A DNA stretch of 64,000 nucleotides, from NCBI GenBank assembly GCA_943846735.1, contig OX044364.1, forward strand, positions 496,001 through 560,000, in the 5' to 3' direction. Within the stretch, counting starts at the first letter, position 1, and every line of letters starts with the position of its first letter. A model generated the notes under the pieces. It was not told where the DNA came from. It saw nothing but the letters and a program-made list of their open reading frames with translations, and ran no database searches. Positions 26,277-35,079 of this stretch are shown one piece after another. The stretch comes from CAJQLB01 sp905479065 (GTDB lineage: Bacteria > Bacteroidota > Bacteroidia > Flavobacteriales > Flavobacteriaceae). The position numbers and the translations under genes are program-made.

Positions 26277-26307
26277 CAAAGTTAACCGAAGGTCTAATTA
26301 AGTGCAA
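26277..26307 (-). promoter_or_regulatory. Promoter of the haloperoxidase-type gene
   Basis: On the minus strand TTG (26307-26305) and TAACTTTG (26284-26277) are separated by 20 bases, an exact match to TTG-N17-23-TAnnTTTG. The -7 box ends 22 bases before the ATG at 26254. Confidence 0.65.
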
Positions 26308-26466
26308 AATAATTAGATAAAACATGATATTTATCAATTTAAAGGTCTAAATCAAGCCTGATTAAAACAAATTTACTAATTATTTGATTTAAAAAAGTGC
26401 TGTATCATTTCAAATATGTACTTTTTGAACGAAATTAATTACTTTTAAATAACCATTCTTTTTTCA

Positions 26467-27915
26467 ATGACAAATAATTTAAAGTCAAATATTTCGTTTT
26501 TTCATTTGGTTTTGCCTGTTTGCATTCTTGGTGTCCTCATTCTCTATGGTTTAATTTTACAACCTAAAGTTTTTGACAAGCCAGCGTTTCCTTTGGAAGT
26601 AGTCTTCTTGTTAGCATCGTGTTTTTCTGTAGCACATTTGTTATTTTTGGGATTTAGATGGATTAGTATTCAAAAAGCAATAGTTAAAAAATTAGCCAAA
26701 GGGTTTCCTGCAATTTTAATTTTATTTGCTATCGGATTGGTTATTGGGACCTGGATCATCAGCGGCACTATTCCAATGCTAATTTTCTATGGCATAAAGC
26801 TTATCGATCCATCCTACATGTATGTCCTTGCTTTTGTAATTCCAATTATTTTTTCAACATTAACAGGTACCTCTTGGGGTTCTGTGGCTACCATTGGTAC
26901 GGTTCTTATGGGAGTGGCAATAACCGCAGAAGCCCATCTAGGAATTACTGCTGGGGCCATTATAGGTGGTGCTTATTTTGGTGATAAAATGTCGCCTTTG
27001 TCCGATACAACTAATTTGGCTGTAATCGCTTCAGAAGTTAGTTTATATGGACATATAAAATCCATGATGTATACGACAGTACCCTCAGCAATACTATCAC
27101 TATTCATTTATATTATCCTCGGCGTTATATACCCGCCTTTGTCTAGTGGCATCATATCGAATGAGACTTTAGTCACCTTGTTAGCTTTAGAGTCAATGTT
27201 TAATTTTAATCCGTGCCTTTTGTTACCACCGCTAGTTATCCTGTATGGTTCGTTAAAACGATTAGCAACATTACCCACATTACTTGCATCATGTTTAATT
27301 GCATGTGTGTTAGCACTAAGTATTCAAAATTTTGAGCTATCGCATCTTATTGACACATTGACTACTGGCTTTCATACAAATATGGCAAATTGGATGACAG
27401 AGGTGCCAAGTCAATTAGAAGTGTTGTTTAACAGGGGAGGGCTCTACGAATTAAATGAGGTCATTGTGTTTACTCTCATGGCGTTAACCTTTATTGGTAC
27501 CTTAGATGTGACTGACGCGATGCCAACAATAGTTCATCGCATATTCTCATTTACTCAATCAAAATCATCGTTAATATTAGCAACACTTTTTTCAACAGCT
27601 GTCACGAATGGTATTACATCCAACCAAGGTGCAACGAGTTTTATTATCGGTGATGCTTTTAAGAAACGCTATGACTCCATGAAAATCTCAAGAAAAGTAC
27701 TATCAAGATCCATAGAAGACTACGGAACTATGATAGAAAGTCTAATACCTTGGCATGCAACATCATTATTTATGGTCGCAACCTTAGGGGTTTCATTTTC
27801 AACGTATTGGCACTGGCAATTTCTATCGTTAATTAATATTTGTGTTGCACCAATTATTGCCATATTAGGAATAGGTTGCTTTTATAAAAACAACATAAAT
27901 AAGGAAAGTCTATGA
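26467..27915 (+). CDS. nhaC: Na+/H+ antiporter, NhaC family
   Basis: A 482-residue polytopic inner-membrane protein with about 11-12 helices. The NhaC-type signature GAIIGGAYFGDKMSPLSDTTNLA (about 164-186) holds the charged residues expected in the ion path. Two further stretches, GTSWGSVATIGT and the TNGITSNQGATSFI repeat in the second half, fit the family. It probably exchanges protons for sodium, which suits a marine cell. Its stop overlaps the next ATG by 4 bases, so the two are translationally coupled. Confidence 0.92.
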   Translation: MTNNLKSNISFFHLVLPVCILGVLILYGLILQPKVFDKPAFPLEVVFLLASCFSVAHLLFLGFRWISIQKAIVKKLAKGFPAILILFAIGLVIGTWIISGTIPMLIFYGIKLIDPSYMYVLAFVIPIIFSTLTGTSWGSVATIGTVLMGVAITAEAHLGITAGAIIGGAYFGDKMSPLSDTTNLAVIASEVSLYGHIKSMMYTTVPSAILSLFIYIILGVIYPPLSSGIISNETLVTLLALESMFNFNPCLLLPPLVILYGSLKRLATLPTLLASCLIACVLALSIQNFELSHLIDTLTTGFHTNMANWMTEVPSQLEVLFNRGGLYELNEVIVFTLMALTFIGTLDVTDAMPTIVHRIFSFTQSKSSLILATLFSTAVTNGITSNQGATSFIIGDAFKKRYDSMKISRKVLSRSIEDYGTMIESLIPWHATSLFMVATLGVSFSTYWHWQFLSLINICVAPIIAILGIGCFYKNNINKESL

Positions 27916-29099
27916 AAAGAAAACCATCCACATTATTATGCCATGACATCAACGACAGCTCTCTGTATCATGGTGCTGTAGTTCCACCAATTTTTCAAAA
28001 TTCATTGTTCACATTTAATGATTGGGACGCTATAGATAATGCATTTAACAACAGAGAACATAATTTTATTTATTCTAGAGGAAGAAATCCAACGGTTCAA
28101 TTGGTAGAGGAGAAACTTGCTCAATTAGCGTGCGGCGAAAGAGCGCAATTATTTCCTTCCGGTATGGCGGCAATTACAGCGGCGTGCTTACATTTTCTCA
28201 AACCTACAGCACACATTATTGCGATAAAAAACATGTATGGACCAGCCAATAATTTGCTCGTTAATTACCTATCTAAAAAGATGCAAATTGAGACAACATT
28301 TGTCTCAGGTTGCGATATCCATGATTTTGAAGAGGCCATTCAATCTAATACCGCTTTAATTTATTTAGAAAGTCCATCATCCGCTATATTTTCTTTGCAA
28401 GATATAAAAGCCGTCACATGTTTAGCTAAAGAACATGGAATAAAGACAATTATTGACAATACGTGGGCAACGCCATTATATCAAAAACCTTTAAGTTTGG
28501 GGGTTGATTTAGAAGTCCATTCGTGTTCAAAATATTTGGGAGGTCACAGTGATATTGTTGGTGGGGTGATTATTGGTAAGGACAGTGATATCTCATCTAT
28601 TTTTCATAATGAATATGAATTACTAGGAGCTAAAACAGCACCCATAGAGGCTTGGCTATTGTTACGCAGTCTTCGAACATTGACATTGAGACTGCAGAAA
28701 CATCAAAAAAGTGGGTTACAAATAGCGCAATTTTTAGAATCCCATAACAATGTTGTCAAGGTTAACTATCCTGGATTATCAACCTTTGATCAGCATGAAT
28801 TGGCAAAAAGGCAAATGTTTGGTTTTTCAGGTTTGATGTCTTTTAAGCTTAATACGGATGATATAAATACTGTTAAACACTTTGTAAATCAACTTAAGAT
28901 TTTCAAAATTGGCGTTAGCTGGGGTGGTCATGAAAGTCTAATTTATGTGCCAGCGATCAGTTATTTAAAGGAAATGACTGACTCACAATTTAAAAATATG
29001 GGAATTTCGTTAGGGGATATAAGAATATCGGTAGGGTTAGAAGATCCTGAAGATCTTATTGTTGATTTAAAAGAAGCTTTGGATTGTATTAGTAAGTAA
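27912..29099 (+). CDS. Cys/Met-metabolism PLP enzyme (cystathionine gamma-synthase/lyase type)
   Basis: A 395-residue PLP enzyme of the trans-sulfuration family. Visible are YSRGRNPTVQLVEEKLA (about 54-70), FPSGMAAITA, IIDNTWATP and the Schiff-base lysine K207 in EVHSCSKYLGGHSDIVGG. Members include cystathionine beta-lyase, gamma-lyase, gamma-synthase and methionine gamma-lyase, and the sequence alone does not settle which. Coupling to nhaC by a 4-base overlap is unexpected and gives no clear metabolic hint. Confidence 0.88.
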   Translation: MKRKPSTLLCHDINDSSLYHGAVVPPIFQNSLFTFNDWDAIDNAFNNREHNFIYSRGRNPTVQLVEEKLAQLACGERAQLFPSGMAAITAACLHFLKPTAHIIAIKNMYGPANNLLVNYLSKKMQIETTFVSGCDIHDFEEAIQSNTALIYLESPSSAIFSLQDIKAVTCLAKEHGIKTIIDNTWATPLYQKPLSLGVDLEVHSCSKYLGGHSDIVGGVIIGKDSDISSIFHNEYELLGAKTAPIEAWLLLRSLRTLTLRLQKHQKSGLQIAQFLESHNNVVKVNYPGLSTFDQHELAKRQMFGFSGLMSFKLNTDDINTVKHFVNQLKIFKIGVSWGGHESLIYVPAISYLKEMTDSQFKNMGISLGDIRISVGLEDPEDLIVDLKEALDCISK

Positions 29100-29471
29100 A
29101 GATAGGTGTGTTTGGAATAACTCTATTTTACATAATATAAATTATAGAACATTTGTTAAGAATGAGAGAAACAGTGCTTTTAGACGATATTTCAAAATAA
29201 CTACAGATATTATTCTCTAATCGTATGAGCTAAATGAGGATTCGTTACAGTAATGATTTTCGAAAGCTATTAGCACACGTTTAGTTGCGATATTCCGTAT
29301 AGTTGTCAAGAATTTATTTTTTAAACGATTCTCAGCGACTAAAAATAATCTAATTAATGCAAGAGTTACTGATTTACGTAGCTCTACGTAGTTTATGTGT
29401 AGTGCTACTAAGCCATTCTAAACCCTTGTTAAATTATCTTTACACCATCCTTAACAAATAAAACTCTTTTT
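29100..29471. other. 372-base intergenic region with tandem TACGTAG palindromes
   Basis: There is no open frame, RNA gene or clear terminator here. The one structured part is two TACGTAG heptamers at 29375-29381 and 29385-29391, spaced 10 bases start to start (one helical turn) and each containing the palindrome TACGTA. They lie about 80 bases before the ATG of the small secreted protein. This could be a two-site operator. The rest is AT-rich and featureless to my eye. Confidence 0.4.
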
Positions 29472-29969
29472 ATGAAATCTTTACTTTTTACATGCGTCCT
29501 TTTTTTATCTTTTGTGTTTTCAGCCGCATCACAAAATACCAAAAACTTTGACTATTTAAAAGACATGTCTTTACAACGTAGTTCGAGCAAAATATCTGAA
29601 TTTCAAAATATGATAGCATCATATAATATTCAAAACTTAGCTGTTTTCAAATCTGACAAAAAAACAACTTATGATGTAGTTTTTAAAGAAACAAACTGTC
29701 ACGTTGAGACCACTTATGATGCTAGTGGAAAAATCGTTAGCTCGTTTGAAAATTACAACAATATCAAATTACCTACTCAATTGACTTTAGAGGTCATAAA
29801 GGCTTTCCCAAATTGGAGAATCTTAAAAAGTCAGCAATATATTGAATACAAACACCTTACTGGACCTGAATCGACATTTGTTATAAAAATAAAAAAGGAT
29901 AAAAAGTCTAAAGTGTTAAGATTTAAACAAACAAACGATGATGTAAATAATTATGTTTCTTTAAATTAA
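29472..29969 (+). CDS. Small secreted PepSY/BLIP-like protein
   Basis: A 165-residue exported protein with a signal peptide ending near FVFSAASQ. The mature part repeats a short alpha-beta pattern: a strand with FKETNCHVETTYDASGKI, the helix LPTQLTLEVIKAFP, then WRILKSQQYIEYK. This resembles the beta-lactamase-inhibitor-like/PepSY-like proteins common in Bacteroidota. No function is known. The upstream palindrome pair suggests regulation, and a terminator follows at 29997. Confidence 0.65.
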   Translation: MKSLLFTCVLFLSFVFSAASQNTKNFDYLKDMSLQRSSSKISEFQNMIASYNIQNLAVFKSDKKTTYDVVFKETNCHVETTYDASGKIVSSFENYNNIKLPTQLTLEVIKAFPNWRILKSQQYIEYKHLTGPESTFVIKIKKDKKSKVLRFKQTNDDVNNYVSLN

Positions 29970-29996
29970 CTCATATTAGTCGTTATTTAATTGGTT

Positions 29997-30025
29997 AAGC
30001 CAACTCATTTAGAGTTGGCTTTTTG
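29997..30025 (+). terminator. Terminator after the small secreted protein
   Basis: AAGCCAACTC (29997-30006) pairs perfectly with GAGTTGGCTT (30012-30021) around a 5-base loop and is followed by TTT. It starts 28 bases after the stop codon. Confidence 0.82.
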
Positions 30026-30138
30026 CTGTTTTTCATTGATGATAACAGGACTTATATTCAATCTTTACACCCTGTTATTCTGAAGTCTTTATGAAGAAAT
30101 TTTTGTTTAACTTTAACATAAAAAGGTTAAACATTTCC

Positions 30139-30146
30139 TATTTTTG
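30139..30146 (+). promoter_or_regulatory. Putative -7 element for the photolyase operon
   Basis: TATTTTTG is an exact TAnnTTTG match, 26 bases before the ATG of the first gene. The nearest upstream TTG (30103-30105) is 33 bases away, too far for the usual spacing, so only the -7 part is supported. Confidence 0.45.
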
Positions 30147-30172
30147 ACTCATCTTAAGGATTTGAAGGACGT

Positions 30173-30583
30173 ATGAAAAAAAGCAAAATTCCAGATAACG
30201 TAGTTTTTAATGAAAAAACACAACAATTTGACGCAGCCTTAAGGCCTTACGGCACTAATTTGGTTGCTCCCATGATTAACCCCTCAGATACCGTTGCTTG
30301 GAAAAATAGGTGTATTAATAAACTAAATCATAAAATTAAATCGGAATTGAACGAATTAAAAGACCAGTATGAGGCTCTTATGAAAGAATTCGAATTTAAT
30401 CAATTGATATATGATGCAAAGTTTTCTTTTGAACCAATTATTGGGAAATGTTATCATTTATACCAGCGGAAAAATGGAGAAACCTTTTTATCAATTATAG
30501 CACCTCATGAGTGTGATTTTGATTCGTTAGGCAGTTTTTATTTAAATACAGATCACATATGGGAAAAAGTAGTAGAGAAATAA
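30173..30583 (+). CDS. DUF2452 family protein
   Basis: A 136-residue soluble protein. PDNVVFNEKTQQFDAALRPYGTNLVAPMI at the N-terminus and KCYHLYQRKNGETFLSIIAPHEC near the C-terminus are typical of DUF2452. A helical segment (about 50-75) lies between them. The function is unknown. It is the first gene of a six-gene photolyase operon and overlaps the next gene by 25 bases, so a role linked to photorepair or light response is a reasonable inference but unproven. Confidence 0.82.
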   Translation: MKKSKIPDNVVFNEKTQQFDAALRPYGTNLVAPMINPSDTVAWKNRCINKLNHKIKSELNELKDQYEALMKEFEFNQLIYDAKFSFEPIIGKCYHLYQRKNGETFLSIIAPHECDFDSLGSFYLNTDHIWEKVVEK

Positions 30584-30867
30584 TTCTTCATCATGATTTT
30601 TCAGAGCGACAACTGGATCGTATTATCGAGATGGCTTGGGAAGATCGTACGCCTTTTGAGGCCATTCAATTCCAATTCGGAATTGCTGAAAAAGAGGTGA
30701 TTAAAGTAATGCGTGGGACCTTGAAAAAATCTAGTTTCAAGCTCTGGAGACAACGTGTTAATAGTGGCGTAAGTAAGAAACATCTCAAAAAACGAAGTGA
30801 CGAAATCGTTCGCTTTAAATGTTCACGTCAAAAGGCAATCTCTAGTAATAAAATTAGTAAGCGATAA
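30559..30867 (+). CDS. TIGR03643-type small protein
   Basis: A 102-residue basic protein. The first two thirds (FSERQLDRIIEMAWEDRTPFEAI, FGIAEKEVIKVMRG, FKLWRQRV) match the TIGR03643 family, which I know to occur beside cryptochrome/photolyase genes. The helical spacing looks like a helix-turn-helix, so DNA or RNA binding is possible. The C-terminal 30 residues are Lys/Arg-rich. The TAA and the next ATG share one base (TAATG). Confidence 0.82.
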   Translation: MGKSSREIILHHDFSERQLDRIIEMAWEDRTPFEAIQFQFGIAEKEVIKVMRGTLKKSSFKLWRQRVNSGVSKKHLKKRSDEIVRFKCSRQKAISSNKISKR

Positions 30868-31976
30868 TGGCGACAGATAACACAGGGTATTTTGATGTAC
30901 ACATTGATGATATTATCGATAAGGTTATGGCATTTAATCCCTCTAATTACGCATCGAGTAGAAATTACACGAATGGTGATGTTAGTCGTTTATCTCCATA
31001 TATATCCCGTGGGGTGATATCAACGAAATACGTTTATGAAACACTAATTAAACGTGGTTTTAAGCCTGGTGGCATGTTTAAATTTATACAAGAACTCGCA
31101 TGGCGTGACTATTGGCAACAGGTTTGGATTCATAAGAAAAATGATATTAATCAAGATTTAAAGCACCAGCAAGAACCTATCGTGGGGTATGGTATTCCTG
31201 CAGCCCTAAATGAAAGGACAACTGGAATACTCGCCATTGATGCAGCAATTACAAAGCTAGTTTCATCAGGATACATACACAATCATTTACGTATGTACAT
31301 GGCTTCGCTTACATGTAATATTGCCAATCATCATTGGAAAGAACCAGCTAGATGGATGTATTATCACTTACTTGATGGTGATTGGGCAAGTAATGCTTTA
31401 AGTTGGCAATGGGTTGCAGGTGCTAATAGTAACAAAAAATATTACGCAAATCAGGAGAATATAAACACATATTGTAATACCTCTGAGACCGGTACTTACT
31501 TAGACGTTCCTTATGATAATTTTCAGGAATTTGATATTCCTAAGGAGCTTCTTGCTTCTGAGCACTTAAATTTAGTTACCCCTCTACCGCAATCTTCTAT
31601 TAATAAAATAAATACGCATTTACCAACTCTCATATACAACAGCTACAATCTAGATCCCTTTTGGAGAAATGATATTGAGGCAAATCGAATATTATTGTTA
31701 GAACCTTCACATTTCAACCAATATCCCGTATCTGAACATGTAATTAATTTTATTCTTGGTCTGTCTAATAATATTTTGAACATACAGTTGTTTGTAGGCG
31801 AATTCAATGAGTTAAAAGCTAATTACAATCTCAAGACAGTTTATTTTAAAGAACATCCACTAAATGAGCATTATCAAGGAACATGTGATCAACGTGATTG
31901 GATGTTTAATGTTGAGGGATACTATCCTTCTTTTTTTGCTTTTTGGAAAAAATGTAAAAAGCAAATCATTTTTTGA
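30867..31976 (+). CDS. Photolyase-like protein with the FAD domain at the N-terminus
   Basis: A 369-residue protein with an odd layout. Residues about 25-205 resemble the FAD-binding helical domain of photolyases: SRLSPYISRGVIS, FIQELAWRDYWQQVW, GYIHNHLRMYMAS and WASNALSWQWVAGANSNKKYY. In ordinary photolyases that domain is at the C-terminus. Here a smaller alpha/beta part follows (about 272-369, starting NRILLLEPSHF) and looks like the Rossmann-like antenna domain. The order therefore seems swapped or circularly permuted. It may be a photoreceptor or a repair enzyme. The stop overlaps the next start by 4 bases. Confidence 0.77.
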   Translation: MATDNTGYFDVHIDDIIDKVMAFNPSNYASSRNYTNGDVSRLSPYISRGVISTKYVYETLIKRGFKPGGMFKFIQELAWRDYWQQVWIHKKNDINQDLKHQQEPIVGYGIPAALNERTTGILAIDAAITKLVSSGYIHNHLRMYMASLTCNIANHHWKEPARWMYYHLLDGDWASNALSWQWVAGANSNKKYYANQENINTYCNTSETGTYLDVPYDNFQEFDIPKELLASEHLNLVTPLPQSSINKINTHLPTLIYNSYNLDPFWRNDIEANRILLLEPSHFNQYPVSEHVINFILGLSNNILNIQLFVGEFNELKANYNLKTVYFKEHPLNEHYQGTCDQRDWMFNVEGYYPSFFAFWKKCKKQIIF

Positions 31977-33430
31977 AATTAAAAGAAATAAATATTGTTT
32001 GGTTAAAAAGAGACTTGAGATTACAAGACCACCTTCCTTTAAATATTGCTGAGCAATCAAAACTCCCTTATGTCATTATTTATATTTTTGATTCCCATTG
32101 TTTAAAGCATCCTGACACAGCATTAAGGCACTTACAGTTTATTTATTACTCTCTCAAATCCATGAATGAGAGTCTACAAAAATATAAACGCACAGTGCAC
32201 ACGTTCTATGGTAATTCTTTGGATATTTTTAATTATATCCAAACACAGTTTCACATTAAAAATATTTTTAGTTACCAAGAGAGCGGTGTCCAAATTACAT
32301 GGGATCGTGATAAGAAAATTAACGCATTTTGTAAGCAACAAAACATTAATTGGAATGAATTTCAACGAGACGGGATTATAAGAGGCTTGAGACATCGTAA
32401 AAATTGGAGAAAGTATTGGTATACTGTCATGAAAGGTCCGATTACTGTCAATACTTATAAGCAAGATTTTAATTCAATAAAAATATTCCCTGCTTTTAAC
32501 TTACCTGCTCAATTCATAACTAAAATTGAAAAGTATCCGTCCTTATTTCAGCCAGCGGGTGAGGTAAATGCATGGCGATATCTACATTCTTTTGTTCTTG
32601 ACAGAGGTCGTAATTATCATCGTAACATCTCTAAGCCTGATGCTAGTAGAATGTCTTGCAGTCGTTTATCTCCCTACATCGCTTGGGGTAATATCAGTGT
32701 CAAGCAAGTTTTTCAATTCGTTAGTAACCATCCAAACAGGTTGGTTTTTAAAAGGGCTTTTAATGGCATGTTAACTCGTTTGCATTGGCATTGTCATTTT
32801 ATACAAAAGTTTGAAGTTGAGTGTTCCTATGAAACACATTGTATTAACAATGGCTATGAATTGTTAGAACATGTTAAGAATACATCTTTTCTTAAGGCTT
32901 GGAAGACGGGACAAACAGGATACCCACTAATCGATGCATGCATGAGAGCTGTCACTCAAACAGGCTGGATTAATTTTAGAATGCGGGCGATGGTCGTGTC
33001 GTTTTTAAGTTTTAATTTGGATCAAGATTGGCGTGAGGGTGCCTATCATTTAGCTCGTCAATTTTTAGATTATGAACCTGGAATACATTTTCCGCAATTT
33101 CAAATGCAAGCCGGAACAACTGGAATTAATACGGTAAGACTATATAATCCCGTCAAAAATTCGATTGAGCACGATCCGAATGGTATTTTTATTAAAAAAT
33201 GGATTCCTGAGCTAGCTGAAGTCCCCGTTTCATTTATACACCAACCATGGACTATGAGCTCAATGGAGCAGACGTTTTGTGGTGTCACCATAGGTCACCA
33301 CTACCCTGCTCCAATCGTAGATTTATTAGAGAGTTCCCGGGAAGCAAGAAAAAAAATATGGAGTCATAAAAGTCATCCAGCGGTAAAAAAAGAAAAGCAA
33401 CGAATATTAACCACACATGTCAATATGTAA
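31973..33430 (+). CDS. Cryptochrome / deoxyribodipyrimidine photolyase family protein
   Basis: A 485-residue flavoprotein of the photolyase/cryptochrome family. The antenna domain begins with INIVWLKRDLRLQDHLPL. The FAD domain starts about residue 190, with SRLSPYIAWGNISVKQ and later GYPLIDACMRAVTQTGWINFRMRAMVVSF and HFPQFQMQAGT. The usual GTDAxPYFRIFNP stretch is TTGINTVRLYNPVK here, so this is not a standard class I CPD photolyase and could be a cryptochrome or a distinct repair class. The start is TTG at 31973, overlapping the upstream TGA by 4 bases. No in-frame ATG lies near the conserved N-terminus. Confidence 0.88.
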   Translation: MKLKEINIVWLKRDLRLQDHLPLNIAEQSKLPYVIIYIFDSHCLKHPDTALRHLQFIYYSLKSMNESLQKYKRTVHTFYGNSLDIFNYIQTQFHIKNIFSYQESGVQITWDRDKKINAFCKQQNINWNEFQRDGIIRGLRHRKNWRKYWYTVMKGPITVNTYKQDFNSIKIFPAFNLPAQFITKIEKYPSLFQPAGEVNAWRYLHSFVLDRGRNYHRNISKPDASRMSCSRLSPYIAWGNISVKQVFQFVSNHPNRLVFKRAFNGMLTRLHWHCHFIQKFEVECSYETHCINNGYELLEHVKNTSFLKAWKTGQTGYPLIDACMRAVTQTGWINFRMRAMVVSFLSFNLDQDWREGAYHLARQFLDYEPGIHFPQFQMQAGTTGINTVRLYNPVKNSIEHDPNGIFIKKWIPELAEVPVSFIHQPWTMSSMEQTFCGVTIGHHYPAPIVDLLESSREARKKIWSHKSHPAVKKEKQRILTTHVNM

Positions 33431-33431
33431 C

Positions 33432-33566
33432 ATGAAAAAACAATATTTACCAGAAAAGGAATGTTTGGTTTGTGAAAAGCCCTTTGCTTGGCGAAAGAAG
33501 TGGAAAAATTGTTGGGATGAAGTGAAATATTGCAGTGAACGCTGCAGAAGAAACAAGCACACATGA
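33432..33566 (+). CDS. DUF2256 zinc-ribbon mini-protein
   Basis: A 44-residue protein. The cysteines C11, C14, C34 and C38 (CLVC and YCSERC) form a zinc-ribbon pattern, with a tryptophan-rich centre (FAWRKKWKNCW). This is the DUF2256 family, which commonly accompanies photolyase and cryptochrome genes. It begins 1 base after the cryptochrome stop and overlaps the next start by 4 bases (ATGA). The function is unknown; a role in assembly or in nucleic-acid binding is possible. Confidence 0.87.
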   Translation: MKKQYLPEKECLVCEKPFAWRKKWKNCWDEVKYCSERCRRNKHT

Positions 33567-35044
33567 AAAAAATTAATTTAATTTTACCAAATCAGCTATT
33601 TGAAAGTTCAACTTTAATTGAAAACAAACTGCCTGTTTATTTAATTGAAGAGTATCTTTTTTTTAAACAGTTTAACTTTCACAAGCAAAAAATTGCTTTT
33701 CATAGGGCTACTATGAAACAGTACGAAAGCTATCTTTTGTCAAAAAACATAGACGTTGTATATATTAATTCATTTCAGGATATCTCAGATACTCGTCTTT
33801 TATTACCAGCTTTAAAGGCATCTGGTATTTCAGAAATAAATTTCTTTGACCCTGTCGATAACTATCTCTTGAAAAGACTCACAAAAGGATGTCAGGATAA
33901 TGAAATTAATTACCAAGTTACTGAGTCTCCTCTATTTATTAATACAAAAGAAGATTTGTTACCTTTTTTTAGAGTTGACAAAAAGAAATATCATCAAACA
34001 TCATTTTATACGGAACAACGAAAAAAAATGAATATTTTGATTGATGAGAACGGTAAGCCATCAGGAGGAAAATGGACCTTTGATGCAGAAAACAGAAAGA
34101 AATATCCTGCCAAAAAAATACCACCGTCAATACAATATCCTGATTACAATGACTATTATGGCGAAGCTTGTACTTATGTTGCTACCCATTTTGATAATAA
34201 TATTGGAGAGTTAGATGATCATTTTTGTCTCTACCCTACAAATATTGAAACTACCAAAGAATGGTTCAATCAATTTTTAGAGCTGCGTTTTCATGAATTT
34301 GGTGCTTATGAGGATGCCATCGTAAATGAACATTCAATTTTAAATCACAGTGTGCTTACTCCCATGCTAAATGTTGGTTTGATAACGCCAAATGAAATTA
34401 TTGACACGGCACTTATTTATGCATCAAATCATGAAGTACCTATTAATTCTTTAGAAGGATTTGTTAGACAAATTATTGGGTGGAGAGAGTTTATCAGAGG
34501 CATGTATGAAACCCGTGGTAGTGATGAAAGAACTCGAAATTTTTGGAATTTTACAAAAAAAATCCCTGCTTCTTTTTATGATGGAACAACAGGAATTGGT
34601 CCCATAGACCAAACCATTAAAAAAGTATTAAAAACGGGTTATTGTAATCATATAGAACGATTGATGGTTTTAAGCAATTTCATGATGCTCTGTGAATTTG
34701 ATCCTGACGAGGTATACCGTTGGTTTATGGAGCTTTTTATCGATTCTTATGATTGGGTTATGGTTCCCAATGTTTATGGTATGAGTCAATTTTCTGATGG
34801 AGGTCTCATGGCGACCAAGCCATACATCAGTGGTAGTAATTATTTAATGAAAATGAGTAATTATAAAAAGGGTGATTGGCAAGACGTTTGGGATGGATTG
34901 TTTTGGCGTTTTATGGATACTCACCGAGATTTTTTTAAACAAAACCCAAGGCTAGGTATGTTGGTGTCGATGTTTGATAAGATGGCTCCTGAGAAAAAAG
35001 TGAAACATCTTGAAAATGCAGAATCCTATTTAACCTCTTTATAG
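33563..35044 (+). CDS. PhrB-like (FeS-BCP/CryPro lineage) photolyase lacking the Fe-S ligands
   Basis: A 493-residue protein of the bacterial (6-4) photolyase/CryB lineage. The N-terminal antenna domain (about 1-130) has FHRATMKQYESYLL. The helical region contains FVRQIIGWREFIRGMYE and HIERLMVLSNFMML, and YGMSQFSDGGLMATKPYISG is the FAD-domain signature. Agrobacterium PhrB carries a 4Fe-4S cluster on four cysteines. The matching places here have none: residues 431-450 read MSNYKKGDWQ and on, and the TTGIGPID loop (342-349) has Pro where Cys is expected. One His of the usual HHI motif is also replaced (CNHI, 361-364). Repair activity is therefore uncertain. Confidence 0.85.
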   Translation: MKKINLILPNQLFESSTLIENKLPVYLIEEYLFFKQFNFHKQKIAFHRATMKQYESYLLSKNIDVVYINSFQDISDTRLLLPALKASGISEINFFDPVDNYLLKRLTKGCQDNEINYQVTESPLFINTKEDLLPFFRVDKKKYHQTSFYTEQRKKMNILIDENGKPSGGKWTFDAENRKKYPAKKIPPSIQYPDYNDYYGEACTYVATHFDNNIGELDDHFCLYPTNIETTKEWFNQFLELRFHEFGAYEDAIVNEHSILNHSVLTPMLNVGLITPNEIIDTALIYASNHEVPINSLEGFVRQIIGWREFIRGMYETRGSDERTRNFWNFTKKIPASFYDGTTGIGPIDQTIKKVLKTGYCNHIERLMVLSNFMMLCEFDPDEVYRWFMELFIDSYDWVMVPNVYGMSQFSDGGLMATKPYISGSNYLMKMSNYKKGDWQDVWDGLFWRFMDTHRDFFKQNPRLGMLVSMFDKMAPEKKVKHLENAESYLTSL

Positions 35045-35079
35045 AAGAATGTGCGTGAACATGCAACTAATCACAACCA

